A stretch of 64,000 bases of DNA from Rhizobium laguerreae. Its GTDB lineage: Bacteria > Pseudomonadota > Alphaproteobacteria > Rhizobiales > Rhizobiaceae. The notes under the pieces are model-generated. The model saw nothing but the letters and a program-made list of their open reading frames with translations, made no database searches and was not told the origin of the DNA. Positions 10,760-19,355 of the stretch are shown here, piece by piece. Numbering within the stretch: the stretch's first letter is position 1; every line of letters begins with the position of its first letter. Both the position numbers and the translations under genes were made by a program. The stretch covers positions 372,001 through 436,000 of the forward strand of contig NZ_MRDM01000011.1 in the NCBI RefSeq assembly GCF_002008165.1. Reading direction: 5' to 3'.

Positions 10760-11395
10760 GTGACGACCGAGAATGTGGACCGGCACTATCTCCGCATGCC
10801 GCACAGCGAGCGCGGCATGGTCGTCGGTCTGTTCGGCGGTTCGTTCAATCCGCCGCATCAGGGTCACGCGCTCGTCGCTGAAATCGCCCTCAAGCGGCTC
10901 GGCCTCGACCAGCTCTGGTGGATGGTTACCCCGGGCAACCCGCTGAAGAGCCGCAACCAGCTCGCTCCGCTTGCCGAGCGCATTGCCGAAAGCGAGCGTG
11001 TGGCCGCCGATCCGCGCGTCAAGGTCACCGCCTTCGAACAGACGCTCGGCACCAGCTACACCGCCAATACGCTTGCCCGCGTCAAGGCGCGCAATCCACA
11101 TGTGCATTTCATCTGGATCATGGGCGCCGACAGCCTGCAGACCTTTCACAAATGGCAGAAATGGCAGGAGATTGCCCGCACCTTCCCGATCGCGGTGATC
11201 GACCGGCCGGGCGCGACGCTCTCCTTCCTGTCCTCGAAAATGGCCAGGACCTTCGATTTCGCCCGTGTCGACGAGGATGATGCCCGTGTTCTCTGGAAGA
11301 AACGTGCCCCGGCCTGGACCTTCATCCACGGACCGCGCTCGGGCCTGAGCTCGACGGCAATCCGCAACGGCTCGTCGCACAGCGACGCCGAATAG
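10760..11395 (+). CDS. nadD: Nicotinate-nucleotide adenylyltransferase
   Basis: NadD converts nicotinate mononucleotide to deamido-NAD. The nucleotidyltransferase core is clear: 'GLFGGSFNPPHQGH' (the (H/T)xGH box, residues about 23-36 from the GTG start), 'WIMGADSL' and 'GLSSTAIRNG' (the SxTxxR motif). The start is uncertain. GTG 10760, one base past the proA stop, gives 211 residues; ATG 10796 ('MPHSERGM') gives 199 and keeps all motifs; ATG 10733 would overlap proA. The stop codon TAG coincides with the first bases of a partial intergenic repeat, so the extreme C-terminus may have been reshaped by it. Confidence 0.95.
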   Translation: MTTENVDRHYLRMPHSERGMVVGLFGGSFNPPHQGHALVAEIALKRLGLDQLWWMVTPGNPLKSRNQLAPLAERIAESERVAADPRVKVTAFEQTLGTSYTANTLARVKARNPHVHFIWIMGADSLQTFHKWQKWQEIARTFPIAVIDRPGATLSFLSSKMARTFDFARVDEDDARVLWKKRAPAWTFIHGPRSGLSSTAIRNGSSHSDAE

Positions 11396-11420
11396 AGCGC
11401 CGCGCGCCCAACAAGACGCA
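11393..11420 (+). repeat. Partial copy of the ~100-bp intergenic repeat family
   Basis: TAGAGCGCCGCGCG... matches the first arm of the repeat copies at 28744, 34067 (inverted), 34928 (inverted) and 58600, but the second hairpin is missing. As in the 28744 copy, the host gene's TAG stop is the first triplet of the repeat. Confidence 0.55.
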
Positions 11421-11444
11421 TACGCCAGCCTGATTTCAGAAGAT

Positions 11445-11570
11445 CCCGAAAACGAGAAAGCCCGACGGGGGAGGAGATCCGTCGGGCTTATAAACTCGAT
11501 CGACAACTGGGAGGAGGAGTGTTGTCGACCCTATCGAACGGCTATGGGAGGAGGAGAAGCCGTGTCGATG
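11445..11570 (-). ncRNA. nfeR1: Trans-acting sRNA of the alpha-r14 / NfeR1 family, three anti-Shine-Dalgarno loops
   Basis: Three hairpins follow one another on the minus strand: stem 11558-11563/11538-11543, stem 11521-11528/11500-11507 (8 bp) and stem 11479-11488/11459-11468 (10 bp). Each exposes a pyrimidine loop containing CTCCTCCC, complementary to the GGAGG core of ribosome binding sites. The last hairpin is followed by TTTCTCGTTTTC and acts as the terminator. This is the layout described for the rhizobial alpha-r14 family (Smr14C2/NfeR1 of Sinorhizobium meliloti), which affects osmoadaptation and nodulation. The 5' end near 11570 is an estimate. The assignment rests on structure and loop sequence, not on an alignment. 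Confidence 0.82.
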
Positions 11571-11837
11571 AGTATGTTGTAGCATATTTCGCAGGAAGAT
11601 GAATATCGATTGGTGCATTGCAGCAATGCATTGTGTGCAACTCTGTGCAGCCTTGTGGCTTTGGCATTGCCGTTTTTCTTAGCAGAAATCGACGGAGCAT
11701 GCTGTGCCGCCGGGCGCCCTTGCGATTTGCCACCTGTCGCTCGGGTATTTTCATCTATGGATCTCACGCTGCCGTTTAAGCCATGCACTTCAACAATGCG
11801 TAACTATTGGGTCGTAGCGGACACCGCGATCCAATAC
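11571..11837. other. Intergenic region between the sRNA and modA
   Basis: The part near 11571-11640 should contain the minus-strand promoter of the sRNA, and the part toward 11840 the plus-strand promoter of modA. Open frames here (for example 11610-11921) have no coding character. I see no further RNA structure beyond a GCATTGCAGCAATGC palindrome near 11615-11629. Confidence 0.4.
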
Positions 11838-11861
11838 GGTTATATTTTCATGGATATATCC
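11838..11861 (+). promoter_or_regulatory. Candidate ModE operator upstream of modA
   Basis: GGTTATAT (11838-11845) and ATATATCC (11854-11861) form an imperfect inverted repeat, resembling the known ModE box pattern of TTATAT-type half sites around a short spacer. A second, weaker TTATATT...AATAT arrangement lies at 11883-11900, just before modA. A ModE-type gene at 14745-15119 supports the reading. Either AT-rich block could instead be the -10 region. Confidence 0.5.
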
Positions 11862-11923
11862 CTAGCCAAGACGCCTCACCCGTTATATTCGTTGCAATAT
11901 TTCGAATCCCGAAGGGAATGATC

Positions 11924-12715
11924 ATGCAGAACCGCAGTCGATGGCTGAAACTGGCAATCGCCGCGATCGCCGCCCTCTGGCTTGGCACAGCAGCGCTTCC
12001 GGCGCCTGCCGCCGCCGCCGAAAAACTTACCGTCTTTGCGGCGGCGAGCCTCAAGGATGCGCTCGACGCCGCCAATGCCGCCTGGGCGAAGGAAAGCGGC
12101 AAGGAAGTCGTCGTATCCTATGCGGCGAGCGGCGCGCTGGCCAGACAGATCGAAAACGCCGCACCCACCGATATCTTCATCTCGGCCGACCTCGACTGGA
12201 TGGACTACCTCGCCAAGAAAAACCTGATCAAGGCCGATACCCGTTTCAACCTGGTCGGCAACCGCATCGTGCTCGTTGCCGAAAAGGCCAAGGCAAAACC
12301 GGTCGAGATCAAGCACGGCTTCGATCTCGCCGGGCTTGTGGGTGACGGCAAGCTTGCCATGGGCGAGCCGAAATCGGTTCCGGCCGGTAAATACGGCATG
12401 GCCGCGCTCGAAAAGCTCGGCGTCTGGAAATCGGTCGAAACCAAGGTCGCCGGCGTCGAAAGCGTGCGCGCCGCCTTGGCCCTCGTCTCCCGCGGCGAAG
12501 CGCCTTATGGCATCGTCTACCAGACGGATGCGGCAGCCGATAAGGGTGTCGCCGTCGTCGGCACCTTCCCCGCCGAGTCCCATCCGCCGATCATCTATCC
12601 GATTGCGATCCTCGCCGAGAGCAAGAACCCGGATGCATCAGCCTATCTCAACTTCCTGAAATCCGACAAGGCTGCTGCCTTCTTCACGGCGCAGGGTTTC
12701 ACCATCCTGAAGTGA
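11924..12715 (+). CDS. modA: Molybdate ABC transporter, periplasmic binding protein
   Basis: A 263-residue protein with an N-terminal signal peptide (hydrophobic run 'LAIAAIAALWLGTAAL', cleavage probably after 'PAAAA'). The mature start 'EKLTVFAAASLKDALDA' is the hallmark of ModA: the first oxyanion-binding Ser is in 'AASL', and 'YAASGALARQIENAAPTDIFISAD' follows. It binds molybdate and tungstate in the periplasm and delivers them to ModBC. The start chosen is ATG 11924, with GAAGGGA about 7 nt upstream; ATG 11918 is two codons earlier. A 257-bp gap with a RIME-like repeat separates it from modB. Confidence 0.96.
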   Translation: MQNRSRWLKLAIAAIAALWLGTAALPAPAAAAEKLTVFAAASLKDALDAANAAWAKESGKEVVVSYAASGALARQIENAAPTDIFISADLDWMDYLAKKNLIKADTRFNLVGNRIVLVAEKAKAKPVEIKHGFDLAGLVGDGKLAMGEPKSVPAGKYGMAALEKLGVWKSVETKVAGVESVRAALALVSRGEAPYGIVYQTDAAADKGVAVVGTFPAESHPPIIYPIAILAESKNPDASAYLNFLKSDKAAAFFTAQGFTILK

Positions 12716-12813
12716 TTGAGGCCGGAAATGTTGCGGATTTGCACGTCAGTGCCTGACTTGAGGCTCACATCACGATGTTTCAGTCTGCTGACGAGGACCG
12801 CTAACTACTCTAT

Positions 12814-12899
12814 CGTCATGCTCGGGCTTGTCCCGAGCATCTGCATCCGGTCGATTTTTGTATAGGCAGCAGATCCTCGGCACAAGGCCGAGGATGACG
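12814..12899. repeat. RIME-like double-palindrome repeat between modA and modB
   Basis: The left arm CGTCATGCTCGGGCTTG TCCCGAGCATCTGC and the right arm GCAGATCCTCGGC...GCCGAGGATGACG are each hairpins. They are also near-perfect reverse complements of one another across a 25-bp centre. This nested structure matches the RIME class of intergenic elements in Rhizobium. As RNA it could fold strongly within a modABC transcript and lower expression of modBC or stabilise the modA message. Confidence 0.7.
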
Positions 12900-12972
12900 C
12901 CGAGTAAAGAGCGTGATTTGCAACAAATGGCTTGCATGTGCGAGCCTTCATTTTTGAGAGGAATAGAAGCGC

Positions 12973-13677
12973 TTGCTGGACGCTCTTGGCTTGAGCAATG
13001 AGGAATGGACGGCGATCCTGCTCAGTCTGCGCGTCTCGATCGTCGCCATGCTGGCAAGCCTGCCCTTCGGCATCCTCGTCGCCCTGCTGCTTGCCCGCGG
13101 CCGCTTCTGGGGCAAGTCGGTGCTGAACGGCGTCGTTCACCTGCCGCTAGTGCTGCCCCCGGTGGTCACCGGCTTTCTTCTTCTCATCCTGTTCGGCCGC
13201 CGCGGTCCGATCGGCAGCCTGCTCGACCAGTATTTCGGCATCGTCTTGTCTTTCCGCTGGACGGGTGCCGCACTGGCCTGCGCCATCATGGCCTTTCCGC
13301 TGATGGTTCGCAGCATCCGTCTGTCGATCGAGGCGGTCGACCGCAAACTGGAGGAGGCGGCCGGAACGCTCGGCGCCGGCCCGGTCTGGGTCTTCCTGAC
13401 GATCACCCTGCCGTTGACCCTGCCCGGCATCATCGCCGGCATGATCCTCTCTTTTGCCAAGGCGATGGGCGAATTCGGCGCGACGATCACCTTCGTCTCC
13501 AACATTCCCGGCGAAACCCAGACGTTGTCGGCGGCGATCTACACCTTCACCCAGGTGCCGGGCGGCGATGCCGGCGCGCTCCGCCTGACGCTCGTCGCCG
13601 TCGTCATTTCGATGGCCGCCCTGCTCGCTTCCGAATTCCTTGCCCGTCTCGCTGGCCGGAGGATCAACCCGGAATGA
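12973..13677 (+). CDS. modB: Molybdate ABC transporter permease
   Basis: A 234-residue inner-membrane protein with about five transmembrane segments and the permease EAA loop '[27 protein letters not shown]' at about residues 128-154. '[15 protein letters not shown]' and '[20 protein letters not shown]' are typical of ModB. The start is probably TTG 12973, preceded by GAGAGGAA; no ATG lies near. It overlaps modC by 4 bp (ATGA). Confidence 0.96.
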   Translation: MLDALGLSNEEWTAILLSLRVSIVAMLASLPFGILVALLLARGRFWGKSVLNGVVHLPLVLPPVVTGFLLLILFGRRGPIGSLLDQYFGIVLSFRWTGAALACAIMAFPLMVRSIRLSIEAVDRKLEEAAGTLGAGPVWVFLTITLPLTLPGIIAGMILSFAKAMGEFGATITFVSNIPGETQTLSAAIYTFTQVPGGDAGALRLTLVAVVISMAALLASEFLARLAGRRINPE

Positions 13678-14741
13678 CGCTGATCGTCGAGGCAAAACAG
13701 AGGCTCGGCGCCTTTTCGCTCGATGCCGCCTTCACCTCCGACCGTGGCGTCACCGCGCTGTTCGGCCGTTCCGGCTCCGGCAAGACCTCGATGATCCGCA
13801 TCATCGCCGGCCTTGCCCGCCCGGATGAAGGCCGCGTCGTCCTCGATGGCGAGCCCCTGACCGAAACCGCAACCGGTATTCTCGTCCCGAAACATCGCCG
13901 CCGCTTCGGTTATGTCTTCCAGGAAGCGCGGCTTTTCCCGCATCTCAGCGTTCGCACCAATCTCTCCTACGGCCGATGGTTCGCGGCGAGAACGGCGCGC
14001 GGCGAGAGCTTCGACCGCATCGTCGACCTGCTCGGTATCGAGACGCTGCTCGCGCGCAGCCCCGCGAAGCTGTCCGGCGGCGAGAAGCAGCGCGTCGCCA
14101 TCGGCCGCGCGCTTCTCTCCTCCCCTCGCCTGCTGTTGATGGACGAGCCGCTCGCCGCCCTCGATGAGGCGCGTAAGACCGAAATCCTGCCTTATCTAGA
14201 ACGATTGCGCGACGAAACCGACATCCCGATCGTCTATGTCAGCCACTCGATCGCCGAGGTGGCGCGGCTGGCAAATCAGGTCGTCGTCATGCGCGACGGC
14301 AAGGTGGAAGCGACCGGCCCCGCCATCGACATATTGAGCCGCCCCTCCACCGCCTCCGACCGGCGGGAGGCCGGCGCACTGCTGGAAGGCACGGTGGAAA
14401 GCTTCGATGCGCGGCACCATCTATCGACGGTCGCGCTGAAATCCAGTCGGCTCCATATTCCGGGTGCGGCCCTTGCGCCCGGCAAATCGGTCCGCGTCCG
14501 CATTCCCTCCCGCGATGTCATGCTCGCGACCGCAAGGCCCGAGGGGCTCAGCGCGCTGAATATCCTGGAAGCAAGGATAGAGGGGATGTCGTCGACCGAG
14601 GGCGGAACGGTGGAAATCCGGCTCGATTGCGACGGCGATATCATTCTTTCCCGGATCACCACACTGTCCTGCGAGCGTCTGGATCTTCGACCGGGAAGGG
14701 TGGTTTTCGCCGTCATCAAGACAGTTGCCCTGGAGGCCTGA
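13674..14741 (+). CDS. modC: Molybdate ABC transporter ATP-binding protein
   Basis: A 355-residue ATPase. It has Walker A 'GRSGSGKT' at 31-38, signature 'LSGGEKQR' at 133-140, Walker B '[10 protein letters not shown]', and the H-loop in '[10 protein letters not shown]'. The C-terminal third holds a Mop/TOBE-type domain ('[14 protein letters not shown]'), which in ModC proteins binds oxyanion and gives regulatory feedback on transport. It is the last gene of modABC and ends 3 bp from the convergent ModE-type gene. Confidence 0.97.
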   Translation: MTLIVEAKQRLGAFSLDAAFTSDRGVTALFGRSGSGKTSMIRIIAGLARPDEGRVVLDGEPLTETATGILVPKHRRRFGYVFQEARLFPHLSVRTNLSYGRWFAARTARGESFDRIVDLLGIETLLARSPAKLSGGEKQRVAIGRALLSSPRLLLMDEPLAALDEARKTEILPYLERLRDETDIPIVYVSHSIAEVARLANQVVVMRDGKVEATGPAIDILSRPSTASDRREAGALLEGTVESFDARHHLSTVALKSSRLHIPGAALAPGKSVRVRIPSRDVMLATARPEGLSALNILEARIEGMSSTEGGTVEIRLDCDGDIILSRITTLSCERLDLRPGRVVFAVIKTVALEA

Positions 14742-14744
14742 TCA

Positions 14745-15119
14745 TCAGCGCTCGCCCTGCTGCAGGTTGCGCTTGGCCTCGAGCCAGGCGAGATCTTCGG
14801 CAAGGCTCGTGCGCATCGTTCTTTCCATCCGGCGGAAACGACCGAGCAATTCCTCGCCGAACGGCGTCAGCGCCGCGCCGCCGCCCCTCTGCCCGCCGCG
14901 TTGCGATTCCACCACCTGTTCGTTAAACATCCGGTTCATCTCGCTGACCAGCAACCATGCCCGCCGGTAGGACATGTCCATCGCCCGCCCGGCGGCCGAG
15001 ATCGATCCGGTCTGGCGGATATGCTCCAGCAGTTCCATCTTGCCATGGCCGAGTCGATCCTCATCCGGGAAGCTGATTCGCAGGACGGGCACGAGTGTTT
15101 TTGCGGCTGAGTCGGTCAT
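14745..15119 (-). CDS. modE: Short ModE-type molybdate-responsive regulator (HTH domain only)
   Basis: A 124-residue protein. 'KMELLEHIRQTGSISAAGRAMDMSYRRAWLLVSEMNRMF' is the LysR-like winged-helix N-terminus of ModE, including the usual 'SISAAGRAMDMSYRRAW' recognition region, followed by 'VESQRGGQRGGGAALTPFGEELL'. The molybdate-binding Mop/TOBE repeats of E. coli ModE are absent, so it either does not bind molybdate itself or uses another domain, as is common in alphaproteobacteria. ATG 15119 ('MTDSAAKTL') was chosen; an upstream ATG at 15164 adds 15 residues. It is convergent with modC and a likely repressor of modABC. Confidence 0.88.
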   Translation of the reverse strand: MTDSAAKTLVPVLRISFPDEDRLGHGKMELLEHIRQTGSISAAGRAMDMSYRRAWLLVSEMNRMFNEQVVESQRGGQRGGGAALTPFGEELLGRFRRMERTMRTSLAEDLAWLEAKRNLQQGER

Positions 15120-15320
15120 TGAATCTGGAGATCGTGGAATTTGCTGCACTTTACGCTGCGGCATGGAAACTGTACACCGCCCGCACGAAGCCGCCCCGAG
15201 CAGTCAAATACTTCAATTCGAACGGCAGATCGGATTTTCGGCCGTTCTGTACCTTAGCATGTCTTGAAACATTAATGGTTTGATGCCTATCTTAACCATG
15301 ATCCGGTCGCGATCGGATCT

Positions 15321-15773
15321 GTGTTGTGCATAGTTTGTCATTCCAGGAAAGGGAAAGCACTGACAACAGTACACGCCAAGGGAAAAACGTTCGCCGTTAT
15401 CCCGAAGAGTGCGGAACGTGGCGCCGATGCCGCCGCCCGTGCCCTAGAAACCGTCCTCGCCAGCCTCGAGGACTCCAAAGCTGAAGATATCGTCACCATC
15501 GACATTGCCGGAAAATCGGCGCTGGGAGACTACATGATCGTCGTCTCCGGCCGCTCGAACAGGCATGTCATGGCGATCTCGGATCACCTGCTCACCGACC
15601 TTAAGGACGACGGCCTCGGTACGGCCCGCGTCGAAGGTCAGGAAGGCGGCGATTGGGTCCTGATCGACACCGGTGACATTATCGTGCATGTGTTCCGTCC
15701 CGAAATCCGCGAGTTCTACAACATCGAAAAGATGTGGGCGGCTCCGGATATGGATGAAGAAACACGGCACTGA
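15321..15773 (+). CDS. rsfS: Ribosome silencing factor RsfS (YbeB/Iojap family)
   Basis: The core 'KAEDIVTIDIAGKSALGDYMIVVSGRSNRHVMAISDHL' and 'EGGDWVLIDTGDIIVHVFRPEIREFYNIEKMW' define the RsfS/Iojap family, which binds L14 and blocks subunit joining in starvation. GTG 15321 is the first ordinary start and gives 150 residues, but no Shine-Dalgarno precedes it. AGGAAAGGGA lies just upstream of an in-frame CTG at 15360 ('(M)TTVHAKGKTF'), which may be the true start, giving 137 residues. It begins a run of six co-directional genes ending at rppH. Confidence 0.95.
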   Translation: MLCIVCHSRKGKALTTVHAKGKTFAVIPKSAERGADAAARALETVLASLEDSKAEDIVTIDIAGKSALGDYMIVVSGRSNRHVMAISDHLLTDLKDDGLGTARVEGQEGGDWVLIDTGDIIVHVFRPEIREFYNIEKMWAAPDMDEETRH

Positions 15774-15891
15774 CTGGCGAGCCGGCATTCTGTCCGGCGC
15801 CTGAGACGTGGCATTGGCTGGCCGGCAAACATCATAAGCCGGCCGGTGGCGCGGTGCGCGCCCGATGTGCCGCATGAGCGGGAGCGGATAA

Positions 15892-16374
15892 ATGCGAATA
15901 GGTCTTTTTGCGGTGGGACGGCTGAAGTCCGGCCCGGAAAAGGATCTTGCCGCCCGTTATTTCGACCGTTTCGCCAAGGCCGGCCCTGCCGTCGGCCTCG
16001 AATTGACCCGCGTTGCCGAAGTTGCCGAAAGCCGTGCCTCCAATGCGGAGACTCGCAAGCGTGAAGAGGCGGCGATGCTTCTGAAATCGCTTGCCGATGG
16101 CAGCATCCTCATTCTTCTCGATGAACGTGGCAAGGCACTCGACAGCGAAGCCTTCGCAAACCTGCTCGGCTCCTATCGCGACCAAGGCAAACGCGAGCTG
16201 ACTATCGCGATCGGCGGCGCCGATGGCCTCGATCCCTCGCTTTACGACCGTGCCGACGCCACGCTGTGCCTGGGCAAGATGACCTGGCCGCATCAGCTCG
16301 TGCGCACACTGATCGCCGAACAGCTCTATCGTGCCGTCACCATCCTGTCCGGCCATCCCTATCACCGCGTCTGA
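15892..16374 (+). CDS. rlmH: 23S rRNA (pseudouridine-1915 N3)-methyltransferase
   Basis: A 160-residue SPOUT-class methyltransferase beginning '[19 protein letters not shown]'. '[19 protein letters not shown]', 'FAIGGADG'-type '[10 protein letters not shown]' and the knot end '[24 protein letters not shown]'-like sequence (here '[12 protein letters not shown]') are diagnostic. It uses SAM to methylate the pseudouridine at position 1915 in helix 69. Its pairing with rsfS is conserved in many bacteria. Confidence 0.97.
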   Translation: [160 protein letters not shown]

Positions 16375-16533
16375 TGCCGCATCGGCCCGATGCGTCGGCG
16401 CGACACCCCGGCAAGGCGTCGCAATATCACGCAGCCGTGTTTGCTCGGCCACCCCCTTCTCCTGCAAACCTTATGGCAAAGCGCACCAAATCAGCTTAGT
16501 CTCCGCGCGATTTGAGAAAGTGCCCCAACACGC

Positions 16534-17967
16534 ATGATGAGAGCATCCACCAGGCGACACCGCATGATCCTGCCGGCTATCGCAGCCGGCGTCGGTGTGG
16601 CGGTGATTGTCATGTCGGCAGATCCGTTCATCGTCCGGGCGCAGGATGCCGCGCCCGAGGCGGTACAATCCGCACCGCAGCCGGCAGCCGAGCCCGCGCC
16701 GCCGCCCGATCCGGCGGCCGAACTTGCCGCCAAGCGTGATCAGACCCGTGCCGAACTCGAAACTCTGTCGAAAACGATCAGCCTCTCCACCGACAAGGTG
16801 AGCACGCTTCAGCAGAGCATCGCCGATCTCGAAAAGAGCACGGAAAGCATCCGCCAGGCACTCATCGATTCCGCTGCCCGCCGCAAGGCGCTCGAAAAGC
16901 AGATCCTCGAAAGCGAGAAGAAGCTTGCCGATCTCGGCGTCAAGGAGGATGGCATCCGCCGTTCTCTGCACGAGCGCCGCGGCCTGCTGGCCGAGGTGCT
17001 GGCAGCGCTCCAACGCATGGGCCGCAATCCGCCGCCCGCCTTGCTCGTCACCCCGGATGACGCGCTTGGCTCCGTGCGCAGCGCCATTCTGCTCGGCGCC
17101 GTCGTGCCCGGCATCCGCAAGGAGACCGACAAGCTTGCCGCAGACCTCGCAAGCCTCGCCGCATTGCAGACTGCAAGTGCTGCCGAGAAAACCTCGCTGA
17201 CCGCGACGATGACTGATGGCATCGAGGAAGAGCGGCGCATGGACTTGCTGCTTGCCGAAAACGACAAGCTCAGCCGCAGCAACGCCGCCGAACTCGGGGC
17301 CGAACGGAAACGCTCGGAGGAACTGGCAGGCAAGGCGACGAGCCTTGAAGGCCTGGTCGCCTCGATGGAATCCGAGATCGCTTCGGTGCGCGACGCCGCC
17401 GCTGCCGCCCGCCAGGCGGAGGAGAACCGCAAGCTGCTTACGGACGAGCAGCGCGCCCAGGCCAAGGCGCTTGCCGACAGCGGCGTGCCCGATAAAAACC
17501 GCATTGCGCCCGCATATCCGTTCGGAGAATTGAAGGCGAAATTGGAGGTGCCCGTTACGGGCGATATCCTGCGCCAGTTCGGCGATGCCGACGGCACCGG
17601 GCACGAGGCCATGGGAATGACGGTCGCCACCAATCCAGAGACAGTGGTGACGGCGCCTGCGGATGGTCTGGTGGTTTTCGCCGGCGCATTCCGCAGTTAC
17701 GGCCAGATGATCATCCTCGACGCGGGCGATGGATACCACCTGGTTCTCTCGGGAATGGATACGATCAATACCCGTCAGGGAAAATTCGTTTTCTCCGGCG
17801 AGCCGCTTGCCGTGATGGGCGCGAAAAGAGTGGCAAGCGCAACTGCATTGGCGCTGGAAACGAACCGGCCAACGCTTTACATTGAATTTCGAAAGGACGG
17901 TAAACCGGTCGATTCCCGGCCGTGGTGGACCGCCAAAGACACTGGAAAGGCACGCAATGATTCGTAG
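16534..17967 (+). CDS. Murein hydrolase activator EnvC-like protein (degenerate M23/LytM)
   Basis: A 477-residue protein: an N-terminal signal anchor (about 10-35), a Pro/Ala-rich linker, long coiled coils (about 65-300), and a C-terminal LytM/M23 fold (about 345-470). Residues expected to bind zinc are missing: the site that is usually HxxxD reads 'GHEAMGMTV', and the usual HxH reads 'YHLVLSGMD'. That is the EnvC pattern, in which the LytM domain activates amidases and does not cut peptidoglycan. It overlaps ctpA by 11 bp, suggesting coupled expression and a joint role in cell-wall remodelling at division. Confidence 0.88.
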   Translation: MMRASTRRHRMILPAIAAGVGVAVIVMSADPFIVRAQDAAPEAVQSAPQPAAEPAPPPDPAAELAAKRDQTRAELETLSKTISLSTDKVSTLQQSIADLEKSTESIRQALIDSAARRKALEKQILESEKKLADLGVKEDGIRRSLHERRGLLAEVLAALQRMGRNPPPALLVTPDDALGSVRSAILLGAVVPGIRKETDKLAADLASLAALQTASAAEKTSLTATMTDGIEEERRMDLLLAENDKLSRSNAAELGAERKRSEELAGKATSLEGLVASMESEIASVRDAAAAARQAEENRKLLTDEQRAQAKALADSGVPDKNRIAPAYPFGELKAKLEVPVTGDILRQFGDADGTGHEAMGMTVATNPETVVTAPADGLVVFAGAFRSYGQMIILDAGDGYHLVLSGMDTINTRQGKFVFSGEPLAVMGAKRVASATALALETNRPTLYIEFRKDGKPVDSRPWWTAKDTGKARNDS

Positions 17968-19279
17968 GGCTTCTCTTGTTCTGGTCGGCGCATTGATGGG
18001 TGCGACCGCAATGAGCGTCATTTACTCGGCGAGTGTGCCGGCAGAAGCGGCCGGATCCTCGACTTACAAGGAACTTTCGGTTTTCGGAGATGTCTTCGAA
18101 CGTGTGCGTGCGCAATATGTGACGCCGCCTGCGGAAGACAAGCTGATCGAGAACGCCATCAACGGTATGCTCTCCTCGCTCGATCCGCATTCGAGCTACA
18201 TGAATTCGAAGGACGCCGAGGACATGCGCACCCAGACCAAGGGTGAGTTCGGCGGCCTCGGCATCGAAGTCACGATGGAAGACGAACTTGTCAAGGTCAT
18301 CACCCCGATCGACGATACGCCCGCCGCCAAGGCCGGCGTTCTCGCCGGCGACTACATCTCCGAGATCGACGGCCAGTCCGTGCGCGGCCTGAAGCTGGAA
18401 GACGCAGTGGAGAAGATGCGCGGCGCCGTCAACACGCCGATCAAACTGACGCTGATCCGCAAGGGTGCCGACAAGCCGATCGAGCTGACGATCGTCCGTG
18501 ACGTCGTCGCCGTCCAGGCAGTCAAGTCGCGTGTCGAGGACGATGTCGGTTATCTCCGCATCATCTCCTTCACCGAGAAGACCTATCCAGACATGGAAAA
18601 GGCGATCAAGAAGATCAAGGACACCGTTCCGGCCGACAAGCTGAAGGGTTATGTTCTCGACCTGCGCCTCAATCCGGGCGGTCTGCTCGACCAGGCGATC
18701 AACGTCTCCGATGCGCTGTTGCAGCGTGGCGAAGTCGTTTCGACCCGCGGCCGCAATCCGGATGAAACCCGCCGCTTCAATGCAGGCCCGGGCGACCTGA
18801 CGGATGGCAAGCCGGTGATCGTGCTGATCAACGGCGGTTCGGCTTCCGCATCGGAAATCGTCGCCGGCGCCCTTCAGGATCTGCGCCGTGCCACCGTTCT
18901 CGGCACGCGCTCCTTCGGCAAGGGCTCCGTCCAGACGATCATCCCGCTCGGTGAAAACGGCGCGCTGCGCCTGACCACGGCGCTCTACTACACGCCGTCG
19001 GGCCGCTCGATCCAGGGCACCGGCATCACCCCCGACATCAAAGTCGAGGAGCCGCTGCCGGAGGAACTGCAGGGCAAGATGGTGACCGAAGGCGAATCCA
19101 GCCTGCGCGGCCACATCAAGGGCCAGAGCGAGACGGACGAAGGTTCGGGCTCCGTTGCCTATGTTCCGCCGGACCCGAAGGACGACGTTCAGCTGAACTA
19201 CGCGCTCGACCTTCTGCGTGGCAAGAAGACCGATCCGGCCTTCCCGCCGAACCCGGACAAGGCCGTCGTCGCCAAGTGA
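17957..19279 (+). CDS. ctpA: Carboxy-terminal processing protease, S41 family
   Basis: A 440-residue exported protease. The signal peptide is near residues 5-32, the PDZ domain about 95-175 ('GEFGGLGIEVTMEDELVKVI...AKAGVLAGDYISEIDG'). The S41 catalytic domain has 'LNGGSASASEIVAGAL'-type Ser (here 'INGGSASASEIV') and the Lys in 'FGKGSVQT'. CtpA-type enzymes cleave periplasmic or lipoprotein substrates and act with partners on cell-wall hydrolases. ATG 17957 overlaps the preceding gene by 11 bp and gives a normal length. Confidence 0.97.
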   Translation: MIRRASLVLVGALMGATAMSVIYSASVPAEAAGSSTYKELSVFGDVFERVRAQYVTPPAEDKLIENAINGMLSSLDPHSSYMNSKDAEDMRTQTKGEFGGLGIEVTMEDELVKVITPIDDTPAAKAGVLAGDYISEIDGQSVRGLKLEDAVEKMRGAVNTPIKLTLIRKGADKPIELTIVRDVVAVQAVKSRVEDDVGYLRIISFTEKTYPDMEKAIKKIKDTVPADKLKGYVLDLRLNPGGLLDQAINVSDALLQRGEVVSTRGRNPDETRRFNAGPGDLTDGKPVIVLINGGSASASEIVAGALQDLRRATVLGTRSFGKGSVQTIIPLGENGALRLTTALYYTPSGRSIQGTGITPDIKVEEPLPEELQGKMVTEGESSLRGHIKGQSETDEGSGSVAYVPPDPKDDVQLNYALDLLRGKKTDPAFPPNPDKAVVAK

Positions 19280-19286
19280 TCGATCA

Positions 19287-19327
19287 GCTCAAGGCCGGGT
19301 ACTCGCCCGGCCTTGAGCCTTTCTGCT
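19287..19327 (+). terminator. Terminator-like hairpin after ctpA
   Basis: A 13-bp perfect stem (19287-19299 with 19306-19318) with a 6-nt loop is followed by CTTTCTGCTGTTT. The T-tract is broken, so read-through into the deacetylase gene 29 bp further on is likely. Confidence 0.65.
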
Positions 19328-19355
19328 GTTTCCCGGTTTTGGAGCGGGCGAAAAA

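Noticed and set aside
11610..11921. 103-codon frame between the sRNA and modA
   Set aside because: It covers the expected modA promoter and candidate operator and has no coding character.
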